NCBI RefSeq assembly: GCF_010119225.1 | Contig: NZ_WNKF01000002.1 | Coordinates: forward strand, 535,681-599,680 | Length of the DNA: 64,000 bases | From: Cyclobacterium roseum | Lineage (GTDB): Bacteria; Bacteroidota; Bacteroidia; Cytophagales; Cyclobacteriaceae | Direction of reading: 5' to 3' | Shown: one piece after another, positions 1-9,500 of the stretch | Numbering within the stretch: the stretch's first letter is position 1 | How the letters are laid out: every line of letters starts with the position of its first letter | The notes under the pieces: generated by a model | What the model was told of the DNA's origin: nothing | What the model saw: the letters and a program-made list of their open reading frames with translations, nothing else | Databases searched by the model: none | Made by a program: the position numbers and the translations under genes

Positions 1-519
1 AAGATTCTCAATAAGATGCTCGTTGCTGTCAGCTAAGCTTTCTTCATCTATTCTTTGGCTTCTGAAAGCTCGTTTTCGAAAAAAATCAAATGTTTCTTTC
101 TTAAGGTCATTAGTTGAAACATTCGGAACAGGAACTCCATCCCATCTTTTTCCTTTTTTCTGAAGGAGAAACTTGTCAAGTGCTGCCCCCTTTAATTCCT
201 GTTTAGTGCTTCCGCTTCTGTAATGATATTGTCCTTTGTAGTTGACTGGATAAGGGTATTGCTCAACAAGAATTTCAATAAATTTCCCTAGGTCGGTTTG
301 GTGCAGATTAACATCAACCAAAATCCCTAAGGTATCTCTGACCTTGTTTGGGATTTCTTCCAATAGGTTTTTAGCATCTTTCAAGTCGACTACTTTTCCT
401 GTGTCGTCTTTACCGATAAAAATAGTACCACCATAAGCATTGGCAAAACCACAAATCCATTTCAGGTATTCGTCTCTCCAGGTTACTTTGAACTCAATAT
501 TTTGCGATTCTGATGTCAC
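1..519 (-). CDS. AlbA_2 / Schlafen-like DNA-binding domain protein (N-terminal part)
   Basis: The reverse strand reads openly off the left edge for 173 codons. The N-terminus (SQNIEFK, then about 20 residues on a GFANAYGGTIFIG segment, then a DLKDAKNLLEEIPNKV helix) is the pattern of the AlbA_2/Schlafen AlbA_2 putative DNA-binding domain (PF04326). Proteins of this family are often called ATP-dependent helicase- or transcriptional regulator-like and are frequent in accessory regions. The start is taken as GTG because a TAA lies four codons upstream and no ATG intervenes. After the domain, a basic stretch (FLLQKKGKRWDG) leads into a region that normally carries an HATPase or winged-helix part, which is outside the window. 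The family call is firm; the cellular role is unknown. Confidence 0.75.
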   Translation of the reverse strand, partial: MTSESQNIEFKVTWRDEYLKWICGFANAYGGTIFIGKDDTGKVVDLKDAKNLLEEIPNKVRDTLGILVDVNLHQTDLGKFIEILVEQYPYPVNYKGQYHYRSGSTKQELKGAALDKFLLQKKGKRWDGVPVPNVSTNDLKKETFDFFRKRAFRSQRIDEESLADSNEHLIENL

Positions 520-1110
520 TACAGATAGTTAATAATCTATAAGTTATAAATTCACTCTTTTTCCTAATGTCATTTTGATGTTAGGGTTTTCTATACTGAG
601 CGATAACTTGTATATATCCCAGACAAAAGTCAGGGTTACCCAACCAAATCCGGTTGGACAGTCCTAATAAAACCGTCTTTCCATCAGTGTTTAATAATAC
701 TAAATTTTTCTTTAATGACCATCGAAAGGAGAAATTATCCATTGGAATGACCACAGGCTAAGTATGCTTTTCTACTTTTGTGCCCCCAAAGCTCGTAATT
801 GTACCTCGAAACGATGCCGCGTTAATTGCCAATTACTAAGATTTACTGAGTAAAGGATTTTGGAATGGCCAAATTTACTTGCAAAAGGGTACTTTTTAAG
901 TCCAGGAGGGGGGCTCCTATTCCTACCCAGGAACTTTATACATGCAAGCGCGGACTTAAAACTGACACGCGTCGACCGAAAACTGACAGGCTTGAATAAA
1001 ATTTATTCAACGTTTCGATTATTTGCGGGTGAAATTTTTTAAAAGGTTGGTTTGAAATGAGTAAACAATTATTATTAGCATCAGAAATAGAGACCTATCT
1101 TCCAAGGTCG
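520..1110. other. gene-free stretch with an orphan promoter-like box
   Basis: No reading frame here resembles a protein. A TACTTTTG box at 773-780 fits the Bacteroidota -7 consensus, but no well-spaced TTG precedes it and no credible gene follows. At 1057 an ATG preceded by a purine-rich AAAAGG opens a short frame that looks coding for about 17 residues, then runs into the repeat element that starts near 1111. It may be the stub of a gene cut by that element. Confidence 0.35.
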
Positions 1111-1511
1111 AAAATATTCCGCCCCTGTAGGGCTACACCAAGATACGTCTCCTTCTGCGATGGGCTGCACCCATCGCTGGGAGATGCCGCCCCGTCAGGG
1201 CTTGATCAGGTAGTACATCTAAGATCCAAGCGGAATACCAACCGACATCGAGAAATAAACAGAGATACCAAATCCAACGGAACCCCAAGTGCGGAATATC
1301 CTAACACAGGGTGATGCCGCCCCGTCAGGGCTTGATCAGATAGTTTATCTAAGATCCAAGCAGGAACTAAAACCGGTATGGAGAAAAGCACGGAGGTACT
1401 AAATCCAACGGAACCCCAAGCGCTGAAAGTGCGGAATATACTAACGCAGGGTGAAGCCCTGTGAATACGGCAATACCTAGACCCCTAGCCCTAAAAGGGC
1501 GAAATATATTC
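1111..1511. repeat. REP-like composite repeat with inverted ends
   Basis: The left end (1111-1134) and the right end (1487-1511) are imperfect inverted copies built around ATATTcCGCCC and AGGGCT. Between them lie several GC-rich short palindromes, for example the pair of GCGATGGG/CCCATCGC arms near 1157-1178. This architecture resembles the non-coding REP-type elements scattered between genes in Bacteroidota, often near IS200/REP-associated transposases. No transposase is encoded within it. The function is unknown. Confidence 0.5.
1183..1452. repeat. two tandem copies of an approximately 130-bp unit
   Basis: The segment beginning GATGCCGCCCCGTCAGGGCT at 1183 recurs at 1313. The following AATCCAACGGAACCCCAAG segment near 1271 recurs near 1401. 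The two units are nearly identical, with an extra 8 or so bases in the second. This is a local duplication within the REP-like element. Confidence 0.7.
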
Positions 1512-1998
1512 GTCAAACCCTACACCAGCTCAGGAAAATATCCTTCTCTTAGAATACAGGGCTTAACTATTCGATGGACTTTATTGGCAATCTTACCCTA
1601 AAACTGCAACAATTTAATAGCTCATAAACCAATACCAACACCCCTTCAATAGGAATATAGCCCATTCCAGAAAATAGTACCATTACCCCCCGGACAAAGC
1701 ACTAGTTGCCTACAGCTAAAGCAGTATGCAATTGATCAAAAATCTATAGCTGCTAAATACACCTGGGCGGCCATGTATTTTTTGATTACGGAATTTTGGA
1801 ATAGGGTCATTTAAAAAGACGGATAAACGGATCGCTAAAAGGAAACATTTTCCTAAAAATAGAAATATTGAGGATTTTAGTTAAGGGAAAGGTGAAATTT
1901 TTTGGGAAATTCCAAGGAGGAAAACATTTGGGAGGGGTTTCACGCCGGGACCGCCACGAGGGCGAAGCGTATGCGGCGGGATACGATACCTGAGTACC
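1512..1998. other. gene-free stretch
   Basis: Nothing coding is visible. The right-hand end (about 1940-1998) is related to the sequence just left of the second 101-bp repeat (about 3368-3420), so the larger repeat family extends imperfectly leftward. Confidence 0.5.
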
Positions 1999-2099
1999 TG
2001 TCCTCTTGATTTATCGTTTTTTGGAGGGATGATATGGCAAGCGGTTGGACCACTCACTGCGGCCTTTGCGAATTCTTTGCGGTCGCTGCGAGAAAAAGC
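1999..2099. repeat. 101-bp direct repeat, copy 1
   Basis: This block is identical over 101 bases to 3421-3521. Its right part (CTTTGCGAATTC, TTTGCGGTCGCTGCGAG) resembles the TTTGCG-rich intergenic repeats common in Bacteroidota. Similarity continues imperfectly to the left and ends at once on the right. The two copies bracket the toxin-antitoxin pair. Confidence 0.85.
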
Positions 2100-2373
2100 C
2101 TTCTCATTAGCTTAATTTAACTTACCAGCGGTTTTGATCGAATCTCCGGAAAGATGATAATCGTTTTTGTAACGTTGAATTACAACCTTATAAAATCGTC
2201 CATAATCGTAAGAATTATTAAACCCGGGAAATTTTCGGGCCGAAATAAGTCATTTCTTTTCAATATTCAAGTGAGAGATGTTTTGCGTTTTATGTGCTCC
2301 AATGTTACGCCAGACGATCGGCAGGAGCACATTCGGCGGCTGGTTCGCTACTGGATATCAGCGGCCCGCCCCA

Positions 2374-2829
2374 TCACAGTTCTCCTGTTTTCCTTAATAC
2401 TTGCTCCTTGATCGAATCCGATATTCTAAAATTCGTCTTATCGATTAAATTCAGAATATCCTTCACCGATTCTATTGCTCCCTTCTCTTTGGCTTTGATC
2501 AACACTCCTAGAGGTCCAATAATTTCTATTTTCATCTTTTCGGCTACTTTCCTTCCCTTCCGTTCATCAATGATCAACAGGCTTTTCTCAAATTCTAAAG
2601 CCAGTGTTATTGAGCTAGCTTCACCTTTTTCCAAATTCATTGCCAATTCAAAATATTGGTCCTGCTTCGCTATTTGCCGTTTAGTTATCCATCCGGGTAA
2701 TTCACCACCAAATTCCTCCGCAACTTCATCCGTTACCATCAGTTCGAAAAAAGTATCCCGCAAAATTTCTAATTTATTGATCTTGTCGTATATGATCAGG
2801 CAGCTCGTATCAGCAATGATCGTTTTCAA
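2374..2829 (-). CDS. PIN-domain toxin of the DUF3368 type
   Basis: This is a 151-residue protein with the PIN-like fold signature: an N-terminal IIADTSCLI strand with Asp7, a VTDEVAEEF helix with Glu37/38, GEASS with Glu69, and LIIDERKGRK with Asp87. These acidic residues would bind the Mg2+/Mn2+ used for RNA cleavage. DUF3368 proteins are the usual partners of UPF0175 antitoxins. The start codon is TTG: reading upstream in frame gives only GGT and GCA before the TGA that ends the antitoxin. Toxin and antitoxin are therefore in the same frame, separated by a single stop and two sense codons, which implies translational coupling. Toxicity itself is inferred from the family. Confidence 0.8.
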   Translation of the reverse strand: MKTIIADTSCLIIYDKINKLEILRDTFFELMVTDEVAEEFGGELPGWITKRQIAKQDQYFELAMNLEKGEASSITLALEFEKSLLIIDERKGRKVAEKMKIEIIGPLGVLIKAKEKGAIESVKDILNLIDKTNFRISDSIKEQVLRKTGEL

Positions 2830-2835
2830 ACCTGC

Positions 2836-3060
2836 TCAAAGTTTAATATCGCCTACCTTTTCTATATCCTCAGCAGTCTCCCCAAATATCGAAACCCCGT
2901 ATTTGCCTATCTCTTCTAAAAATTGCCTTTTCGTTATTCCCACCAATTCTGCTGCCTGCCCGGAGGACAGTACCCCTTGTTCAAATAAAGAAGCTGCTAT
3001 GATTATTTTAACTTTGTCAAGTTCCACTTCTTCTGGCAAGTTTATTGTTATTGTCTTCAT
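2836..3060 (-). CDS. UPF0175 family antitoxin
   Basis: A 74-residue protein starts MKTITINLPEE. It has a beta-strand, then a helix-rich region with EQGVLSSGQAAELVGITKRQF, which is the UPF0175 pattern (ribbon plus HTH-like helix). A longer frame starts six bases upstream at TTG, but the ATG is preferred. It is the upstream gene of a two-gene operon, with the PIN toxin seven bases downstream. A short inverted repeat TCAATT/AATTGA lies at 3063-3080, directly upstream of the start, and is a plausible autoregulatory operator (inference). Confidence 0.8.
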   Translation of the reverse strand: MKTITINLPEEVELDKVKIIIAASLFEQGVLSSGQAAELVGITKRQFLEEIGKYGVSIFGETAEDIEKVGDIKL

Positions 3061-3080
3061 TTTCAATTATTTAAAATTGA

Positions 3081-3420
3081 TACCAAATCTCTCTTGGAAA
3101 CAAAATAACACTTTAATTCCTCAATCCGGTTCCATTTTTTTCTGGCCGGTCGCTAAAGTTTGGGTGTACCGGTACTATGTCCACCATCCCTCGCCCAATT
3201 TTCAATGGTCAAATTAAGGATTTCGTATAGGGGATCTAGGGTGAAGGTTGTTTTTTTGATTCCATGCAGTCCCTATTGCTATTTAGTAACGATACCTATT
3301 GGTTAACCTGGTTTCGAAAATCGATTCCCGGGAGTTGGTTATTTTCAAGGAAAAGTATATTAGGTTAGGGTTTCAGGCCAAGACCGCCAAGAAGGCGCCG
3401 GGAGGGGATGCCTGAGCATA
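3081..3420. other. gene-free stretch
   Basis: No gene is supported. The last 50 bases are the imperfect leftward extension of the following repeat. Confidence 0.5.
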
Positions 3421-3521
3421 TGTCCTCTTGATTTATCGTTTTTTGGAGGGATGATATGGCAAGCGGTTGGACCACTCACTGCGGCCTTTGCGAATTCTTT
3501 GCGGTCGCTGCGAGAAAAAGC
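3421..3521. repeat. 101-bp direct repeat, copy 2
   Basis: Base-for-base identical to 1999-2099 and in the same orientation, so recombination between the copies would delete the intervening toxin-antitoxin pair. Confidence 0.85.
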
Positions 3522-3573
3522 AGGCTCATTCGGTTAATTCTCTAAAAGCACCGCTCCTTCCGGCACACCCACA

Positions 3574-3601
3574 AAAAAGGGACTCGACAGGAGCCCCTTT
3601 T
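3574..3601 (-). terminator. intrinsic terminator-like hairpin
   Basis: AAAGGGACTC pairs with GAGCCCCTTT (one mismatch) around a short GACAG loop. On the minus strand the stem is followed by a run of six T. It would end transcription from the small minus-strand frame at 3680-3760. Confidence 0.45.
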
Positions 3602-3679
3602 GAAAACGCACATCAGGGATTTCTGATGTAAGTTGTAAGATGAAATAAAAATAGGTAGGAAAAAAGACAGGTATTTTTG

Positions 3680-3760
3680 TTAAATGATGATAAATCCGAT
3701 TATCAACAACCATATTATAGCGGACACCATTATAAGTACGGTAAATTGTTTATCTTTCAT
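3680..3760 (-). CDS. putative 26-residue membrane microprotein
   Basis: Reverse-strand frame of 26 codons plus stop. It encodes four charged or polar residues (MKDKQ) followed by one hydrophobic helix rich in Ile, Leu and Val with a single Trp, ending in Ile-Ile-Ile. This is the shape of a single-span small membrane protein with a cytoplasmic N-terminus. A terminator-like hairpin lies about 80 bases downstream. A frame this short can occur by chance in AT-rich DNA, so this is a tentative call. Confidence 0.3.
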   Translation of the reverse strand: MKDKQFTVLIMVSAIIWLLIIGFIII

Positions 3761-3861
3761 AGCTCTGATCTTTAAATAAAACAACGGAATTAAGTTACAA
3801 ATTTAGGCCTACAAAACAAAATTTTATATGTACAAATTTATTTAATCCCTTACAATTATCA

Positions 3862-3894
3862 GCAAATCACTTGTGAAAATAACAAGTGATTTGC
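3862..3894. repeat. perfect 13-bp inverted repeat
   Basis: GCAAATCACTTGT and ACAAGTGATTTGC flank a 7-base loop, about 100 bases past the stop of the minus-strand cation transporter gene. It may act as its terminator, although the following minus-strand sequence is AT-rich rather than a clean T run. Confidence 0.5.
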
Positions 3895-3998
3895 ATAAAA
3901 AGTCCGATAAACGACAATTATTATGATTTATTTTGAAAAACCCCTAAATTTTTTGCCCTTTCTTGGTATTTAATTTTTTTTTAAAAATTTATGGCCAA

Positions 3999-5009
3999 CT
4001 AATTCTTGATAGGAGAAAGGTGACTCAATTCGTGATAGTGTTTTTGATTTTTTGACATGTTTTCTGCCGTCCATTTTATCTTCTTACTATTGGGATATTT
4101 CCTTACCGCACAGTTTTTTACCTGGCAATAATGGCAACAAGACGCTGGTAAACAAGGGTCTGCGTGGACAAATACCTCAATGTAGCCCGGAAGGCTGTTT
4201 TCCAAAACTTCTTCTACTTCATGGACCTCATCGTGAACCCGGATCAAATCAAAATAATAAGGCAGGGTCAGGTGCAGATCGATATGGCTGTCCCCGCCAT
4301 ACTGCTGCACCCGCATGTTGTGAATATCGATCCAGTTAGCTTTTCGGTGTCGGTTGAGCACCTGAACGGTCTTGCTAATGGCTTTGGGGTTGGATTCATC
4401 CATCAGCCCTGCCACTGAACGGCGGACTAAGAAATAGCCGTTGTAAATTATGTAGCCGGCAAAAGCCAGGGACAGCAAACTATCCATTACGGTCCAACCG
4501 GTAAAAAAAATCAAGCCAATGCCAAAAATCAATACAAAACTGGATATCGCATCGGTGGAGAGGTGTTTTCCATCTGCCTCCAGGGTAATGCTATTCAATG
4601 TCTTTCCTTTTTTCTGCAAGAGGTACCCCAGGACGCCATTTACAAGTCCTGAGAACCCCACCAAAGCCATTCCCAAAGGCAAATCAAGTAGTTGCTGCGG
4701 GAAGATCAATGCCCATACCGACTGGTACACGATAAAAATGCCCGCCAGAATAATTAAGGTCCCTTCAATCCCCGCACTAAAAAACTCGATTTTCCCATGT
4801 CCGTAGGGATGGTTACTGTCCTTTGGCAAGGCACTGAGGTAAATGCTATATAGTGCAAAACAGGAGGCGACCACATTGACGATACTCTCCATGGCATCCG
4901 TCAGGATGGCGTTAGAGCCAGTCTGGAAGTATGCATAAAATTTAATGACCATCAATACCAGGCTGATGACCACCGACCAGATAATGAGATGCCTTTTTTC
5001 CTTTTCCAC
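3999..5009 (-). CDS. cation diffusion facilitator (CDF) transporter with Cys-rich C-terminus
   Basis: This 336-residue protein has six predicted membrane helices and the CDF hallmarks: SNAILTDAMES in TM2 and DGKHLSTDAISS in TM5, whose acidic and His residues form the transport site. NHPYGHGKIEF follows TM2, as in most members. The family exports divalent metals (Zn, Fe, Mn, Cd or Co) across the inner membrane by proton antiport; the substrate cannot be read from sequence. After the cytoplasmic domain (about 205-285) there is an extension with Cys286, 291, 292, 295 and 300 and several His near 324-330, a likely extra metal-binding site. The start is GTG, since TGA is the next upstream in-frame landmark and no ATG intervenes. 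Confidence 0.88.
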   Translation of the reverse strand: MEKEKRHLIIWSVVISLVLMVIKFYAYFQTGSNAILTDAMESIVNVVASCFALYSIYLSALPKDSNHPYGHGKIEFFSAGIEGTLIILAGIFIVYQSVWALIFPQQLLDLPLGMALVGFSGLVNGVLGYLLQKKGKTLNSITLEADGKHLSTDAISSFVLIFGIGLIFFTGWTVMDSLLSLAFAGYIIYNGYFLVRRSVAGLMDESNPKAISKTVQVLNRHRKANWIDIHNMRVQQYGGDSHIDLHLTLPYYFDLIRVHDEVHEVEEVLENSLPGYIEVFVHADPCLPASCCHYCQVKNCAVRKYPNSKKIKWTAENMSKNQKHYHELSHLSPIKN

Positions 5010-5031
5010 TTTTTGATTCCCTGATGCGTCT

Positions 5032-5039
5032 CAAAAATA
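5032..5039 (-). promoter_or_regulatory. candidate -7 box for the CDF gene
   Basis: The minus strand reads TATTTTTG, matching TAnnTTTG, 22 bases ahead of the GTG start. No clear TTG is found at the -33 position. Confidence 0.35.
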
Positions 5040-5171
5040 AGGTTAATTAGGGGCCTGGAAAAATAAACCTTGAAATATATAGCCGGAAATGATATCGGAA
5101 AACACGGATTTTTTACCAGAATTGGTTACTTTCAATTTAATTTAATTGTAACCCATTTCAACCCTTACCCC

Positions 5172-6470
5172 ATGTCAAAAATAATCCTTCCGTTTTTTCT
5201 GTTTTTTCTTTGCCTGACGGTAGTAGAGAGCCCTTGCCAAACCACTTCCCTTCAGCAGTCGTCCCCCCTCACGCAGGGTTCGCCCTCCAGCCAGGGTGTA
5301 TCACCGGAACGATTGGCTAGAATAGACGACATGTTTAACCAAGCCCTGGAAGAAAATACCATCCCGGGGGCGGTGGCATTGATTGCCCGGAATGGAAAAA
5401 TAGTGTTCCACGAAGCCTATGGCCAAGCCAATGAATCCGGAAAATCCCTTGAAAAAGATGCCATTTTTAGAATAGCATCGCAAACCAAAGCCATTACCTC
5501 TACGGCGGTCATGATGTTGTGGGAAGAGGGAAAATTCCAACTCGACGATCCCATTTCCAACTACATTCCGGAGTTTAAAGACCCGCAGGTTTTGGTCAAC
5601 TTCAGGTATGCCGACACCAGTTATACTTCTCGCCCTGCAGACAAAGAGATAACCATCCGCCACCTGCTCACCCATACCTCCGGCTTGGGCTATGGGGTCA
5701 TCGATGGAGATGAGCGGATGAAAATGCTGTATCAAAAGGCCGGTACTACGGATCTTTTTACCACCGAGAACGTAACCATCAAAGAGGTAGTGATGAAATT
5801 GGCCGAATTACCCTTGCACCATGATCCGGGAAGCAAATACACCTATAGTATGGGATTGGACGTGTTGGGCTATTTCATAGAAATCATGTCCGGAATGAGC
5901 TTCGAGGCATTTTTGGAGCAGCGCCTGTTCAAGCCGCTGGGGATGGAGGACACCGGATTTTATCTTCCCTCGTCCAAATCTGACCGGCTGGTAGCCATAC
6001 AGCGTAAAGTAAACGGAGAATGGGAAGACTACCCCAATACCTTTTATGAGGTAGATTACCCCATAAAAGGAGCCAGAAGCTTTTTTTCAGGGGGAGCCGG
6101 CCTGTCAAGTACCGCTAAAGACTATGCGACTTTTCTTCAGATGTATCTCAATGGTGGGGAGTTAAATGGCAAACGATTTTTAAGTAGGACTACGATTGCA
6201 ACCATGATGGCAGACCAAACCCTGGATTTATATGGAGGTGCAGATCAGCATTATGGGCTGGCTTTCGGTGTATTGACCGAACGAGGTCAGGCCAAAGGGG
6301 GGCTGGGAAGCCCTGGCACCTTTGTTTGGGGTGGTTATTTCAACACCCAATATTTTGCTGATCCTCAGGAAAACATCATCGGGATCGTAATGAAACAGAC
6401 CCAGGGACCCACCGGCGACCAAACGGCCTGGAAATTCAAACGAATGGTAGGGGCGGCTGTTGATGATTGA
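5172..6470 (+). CDS. secreted class C beta-lactamase-fold serine hydrolase
   Basis: A 432-residue protein of the beta-lactamase/transpeptidase-like family (PF00144). The frame extends 34 codons upstream, but an ATG at this start opens a clear signal peptide (KIILPFFLFFLCL). The nucleophile motif SxxK is SQTK with Ser103 and Lys106. The second motif is YSM (in TYSMGLDVLG) rather than YxN, as in family VIII esterases. A WGGYFNT element stands where the third motif lies. It probably cleaves esters, amides or D-amino-acid peptides in the periplasm; true beta-lactamase activity is unlikely given the esterase-like second motif. It converges on the large FG-GAP gene. Confidence 0.85.
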   Translation: MSKIILPFFLFFLCLTVVESPCQTTSLQQSSPLTQGSPSSQGVSPERLARIDDMFNQALEENTIPGAVALIARNGKIVFHEAYGQANESGKSLEKDAIFRIASQTKAITSTAVMMLWEEGKFQLDDPISNYIPEFKDPQVLVNFRYADTSYTSRPADKEITIRHLLTHTSGLGYGVIDGDERMKMLYQKAGTTDLFTTENVTIKEVVMKLAELPLHHDPGSKYTYSMGLDVLGYFIEIMSGMSFEAFLEQRLFKPLGMEDTGFYLPSSKSDRLVAIQRKVNGEWEDYPNTFYEVDYPIKGARSFFSGGAGLSSTAKDYATFLQMYLNGGELNGKRFLSRTTIATMMADQTLDLYGGADQHYGLAFGVLTERGQAKGGLGSPGTFVWGGYFNTQYFADPQENIIGIVMKQTQGPTGDQTAWKFKRMVGAAVDD

Positions 6471-6514
6471 AGCGATAGGTAGAAATAAATTAATTTTCCG
6501 GCTATAATGCAGAA

Positions 6515-9500
6515 TCAAAAACCTTCTATAGAAACTTCCCTGCCCTGAAAATCAAGAGCTCTGATAACCACCCCTTTTTCAGGAACGGCTATCATTCGAC
6601 TAGATTGCGAAAGGAATCCGCTGCCGTAAGGAACTTCTATTACCTTTTCGGTCCCATCTGGAAATTCATAAACCAATTTATGGGCAAGGTAAGGCAGGAT
6701 GATTTGCACTGATTCCCCAGTTTGGCCATTTAGGTTGAAGGCTTTGAGGTCGCCCCTGTTTTGGGAGGCCAGGTAAAGGATATCACCGTTGCCCAACATT
6801 AGTTTCACCAAGGCCTTGGCATCACCGGGGACCATAAACCCGCTTTCAGCAGACCGGACAGGTTGGAAACCGCCTTTTCCATCCCCAAGCAACAGCAAAC
6901 CCGTATGGGCATCCAACCGTCCTACAAATAATTCGTTGCCATAATCGTTTCCGATCAAAATCAGGTCCAAGTGCCCATCCCGGTTGAAATCATCAACTAC
7001 AATACCGTTTACGGGAGCCATTTGGGCTATAAGGGGTAATGGATGAAGTTTGAACTTTCCATTACCCAGGTTTTCTATATAAGAGGAAGCTGCCTGATTG
7101 CCCTCTACTATCAAGGCTCCGTCTACCTCTTCTTCCGTCAATAAGCTCTCCATATCCGTACGGGCATAGGATTTGTACCTGTCAAATCTCTTCCTGAAAA
7201 TGGTGCTTTGTCCATAAAGTTCATTCCAAAAATGAACCGGATAAGCATTATAATTACCTTTGTTATCTTTGTAATGAGCAAAGGTGATGGGATCAACAGA
7301 TCCATTGTTGTCAAAATCTTTTGCGATAAGCGTCACCGGCCTGTCCTTGGATGGTTTCCAGAGGTTGTTCAAGCCCATATTGCCCACAATGTAATCCATG
7401 TCCCCATCCCCATCAAAGTCTCCCGAAACAATGCTGTTCCACCATCCCACTTCCTCTTCCAAGCCGGATTCTGTTACCATCTCCAATTTTCCGTCCTTAT
7501 TGCTAAAGGCAGTGATGGCCATATAATCTCCCACCACCATAAGGTCTACTTTCCCGTCTCCGTTAAAATCCGTCCAAATGGCATCAGTCACCATGCCAAT
7601 ATCTTTAAGTCCCGGAGCAATTTCATCCGTCACATCTTCGAAAATTCCCCCATTGTTTTTTAATAAATAGCTCTTATCGGGAAATGGGTATTGCCCTACC
7701 GGGGTTCGTCCTCCGATAAAGAGGTCCAAAAATCCATCTCCGTCCCAATCGGCCGCTCTGACCGTGGTGCCACTAGATGCAATCAAGGGCAAGGCACCTT
7801 CGGCTAATCGGAAATTACCGCTCCCATCATTCAGATAAATTCTGTCAATATATTCAGGGGAACCTGCCTTAAATTCATTGCTACCACTAACCGCATAGAG
7901 GTCCAGGTCTCCATCATTATCCACATCGATCAATAAAAGGCCCATTTCCTCGTATGGTTTTACTTCGGCCAGGTCAAAAGCTTCAAAATCACGGAATTTA
8001 CCTCCACTTCCCTGTAAAAAAACCTTGGGCGCATAACCTGCTGCCCCACCAATCAACAGGTCATCCAATCCATCCCCGTCAATGTCTCCGACAGCCATGC
8101 CAGGTCCAAATTGGGTCAATTTATGTGGAATGGTCCTTTGTAGGTTAAAGTCTATCTTATCTTCCTCCTCGTGGGTATAATCCAGGCCCAGAGCAATGGA
8201 CGCCTCATTAAAAAATGGATCCACGGATTTTGGAGAAAAAGGAAATCCCAAGGCCTCCCTTACAAGAACAGCATCAGCATGATCGACATTTAATTCATTT
8301 TTAGGTTCGGAGAAGGGTATTTCCTGGTATTGCCCGTCAGGCCAAAGAACCTTCAATATTTTGGGCACATTGTCCTTTCCCAAACCAAAATGAACTACTT
8401 CTTCCACTGCGGACATGTATCCCCTGGATGTATAATGCTCATGGTATTGGCTGGCTCCATCATCCGTTTCCAAGACCATTTTGACCCCAAAACCCATGGT
8501 ATTATTAGTAGGACCAGCTAACCTCACCCTTAAAGATTCGGGAGCATTTTCCTTGCCATTAAGTTTGTTTTCAAAAATAAATGCCGGGTCATTGATGTTG
8601 TTGACCACATAATCCAGATCACCGTCACCATCCAGGTCCGCAAATACAGCACCGTTGGAAAAGGAGGGGACATTTAAGCCCCAATCTTCACCTACATCCT
8701 TAAAAATAAGGTTTCCCTGGTTTTGAAAGGCATAATTAGGGATTTTGACAATAGGAATGGAATCCAAAAGTTGTTTGTTGGTGGCGACACTTCCCACAAG
8801 TCCCCTGTAATCCGCAAAATCTTTATCAGTAATGTCCCTGGGAAAACCATTGGTAACCAACAGGTCTTTGTGTCCATCATTGTCAATATCTACAAATAAC
8901 GGGGACCAACTCCAGTCGGTCTGGTAAACCCCGGCCATCATGCCTATTTCACTGAAGGGAATACCAGTGCCATTATTTAAATGCAACATATTCCTTACAT
9001 GCTGGTATTCATACCCCCACCTCTCGTTATTGATGTAAAGGCTATAAGATTCACCTCTAATGGTTGTTTTTTTTCTATAGTTATTTTCCCCCAGCATGTC
9101 CAGGGTCACGATATCCAGTAAACCATCATTGTTATAATCGGCCACATCCACCCCCATAGAAAACATGCTTTGGTGTCGGATAAGGTTTTCGATCTGGTTG
9201 GAAAATGTCCCATCCCCATTGTTGATGTAGAGCAAATCATTGGTCAGGTAATCATTGCAGATATAAATATCTGGCCAGCCATCTTTGTTGATGTCTGCAA
9301 TGGCTAGCCCCAGTCCAAAACCTTCTATGGTAATTCCAGCTTCCTGGCTTACATTTATGAAAGTTCCATCTCCTTGATTTCTGTAAAGTTGATCATTATT
9401 AATGGCTGTTCCATCGGTGATCTTGTCCCGGTAATTGCCGGGCAGAATATTGCTTTGTTCATTGTTCAATACATACAGGTCAAGATGACCATCCCTGTCA

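Noticed and set aside
860..1042. 60-codon open frame
   Set aside because: No coding character, no homology-like motifs, and it lies in the repeat-rich gene-free stretch.
2294..3217. 307-codon plus-strand frame opposite the toxin-antitoxin genes
   Set aside because: It is antisense to two recognisable genes and its composition (Ser/Ile-rich, low complexity) is that of a shadow frame.
3160..3230. short minus-strand coding-like tail that might be a transposase remnant
   Set aside because: Only about 20 codons can be read and no family can be named.
5070..5171. 34-codon N-terminal extension of the serine hydrolase
   Set aside because: A complete signal peptide begins at the downstream ATG, and the extension has no conserved character.
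5172..6470. beta-lactamase resistance gene
   Set aside because: The second motif YSM and the WGG element are esterase/peptidase-like; most Bacteroidota genomes carry several such non-resistance hydrolases.
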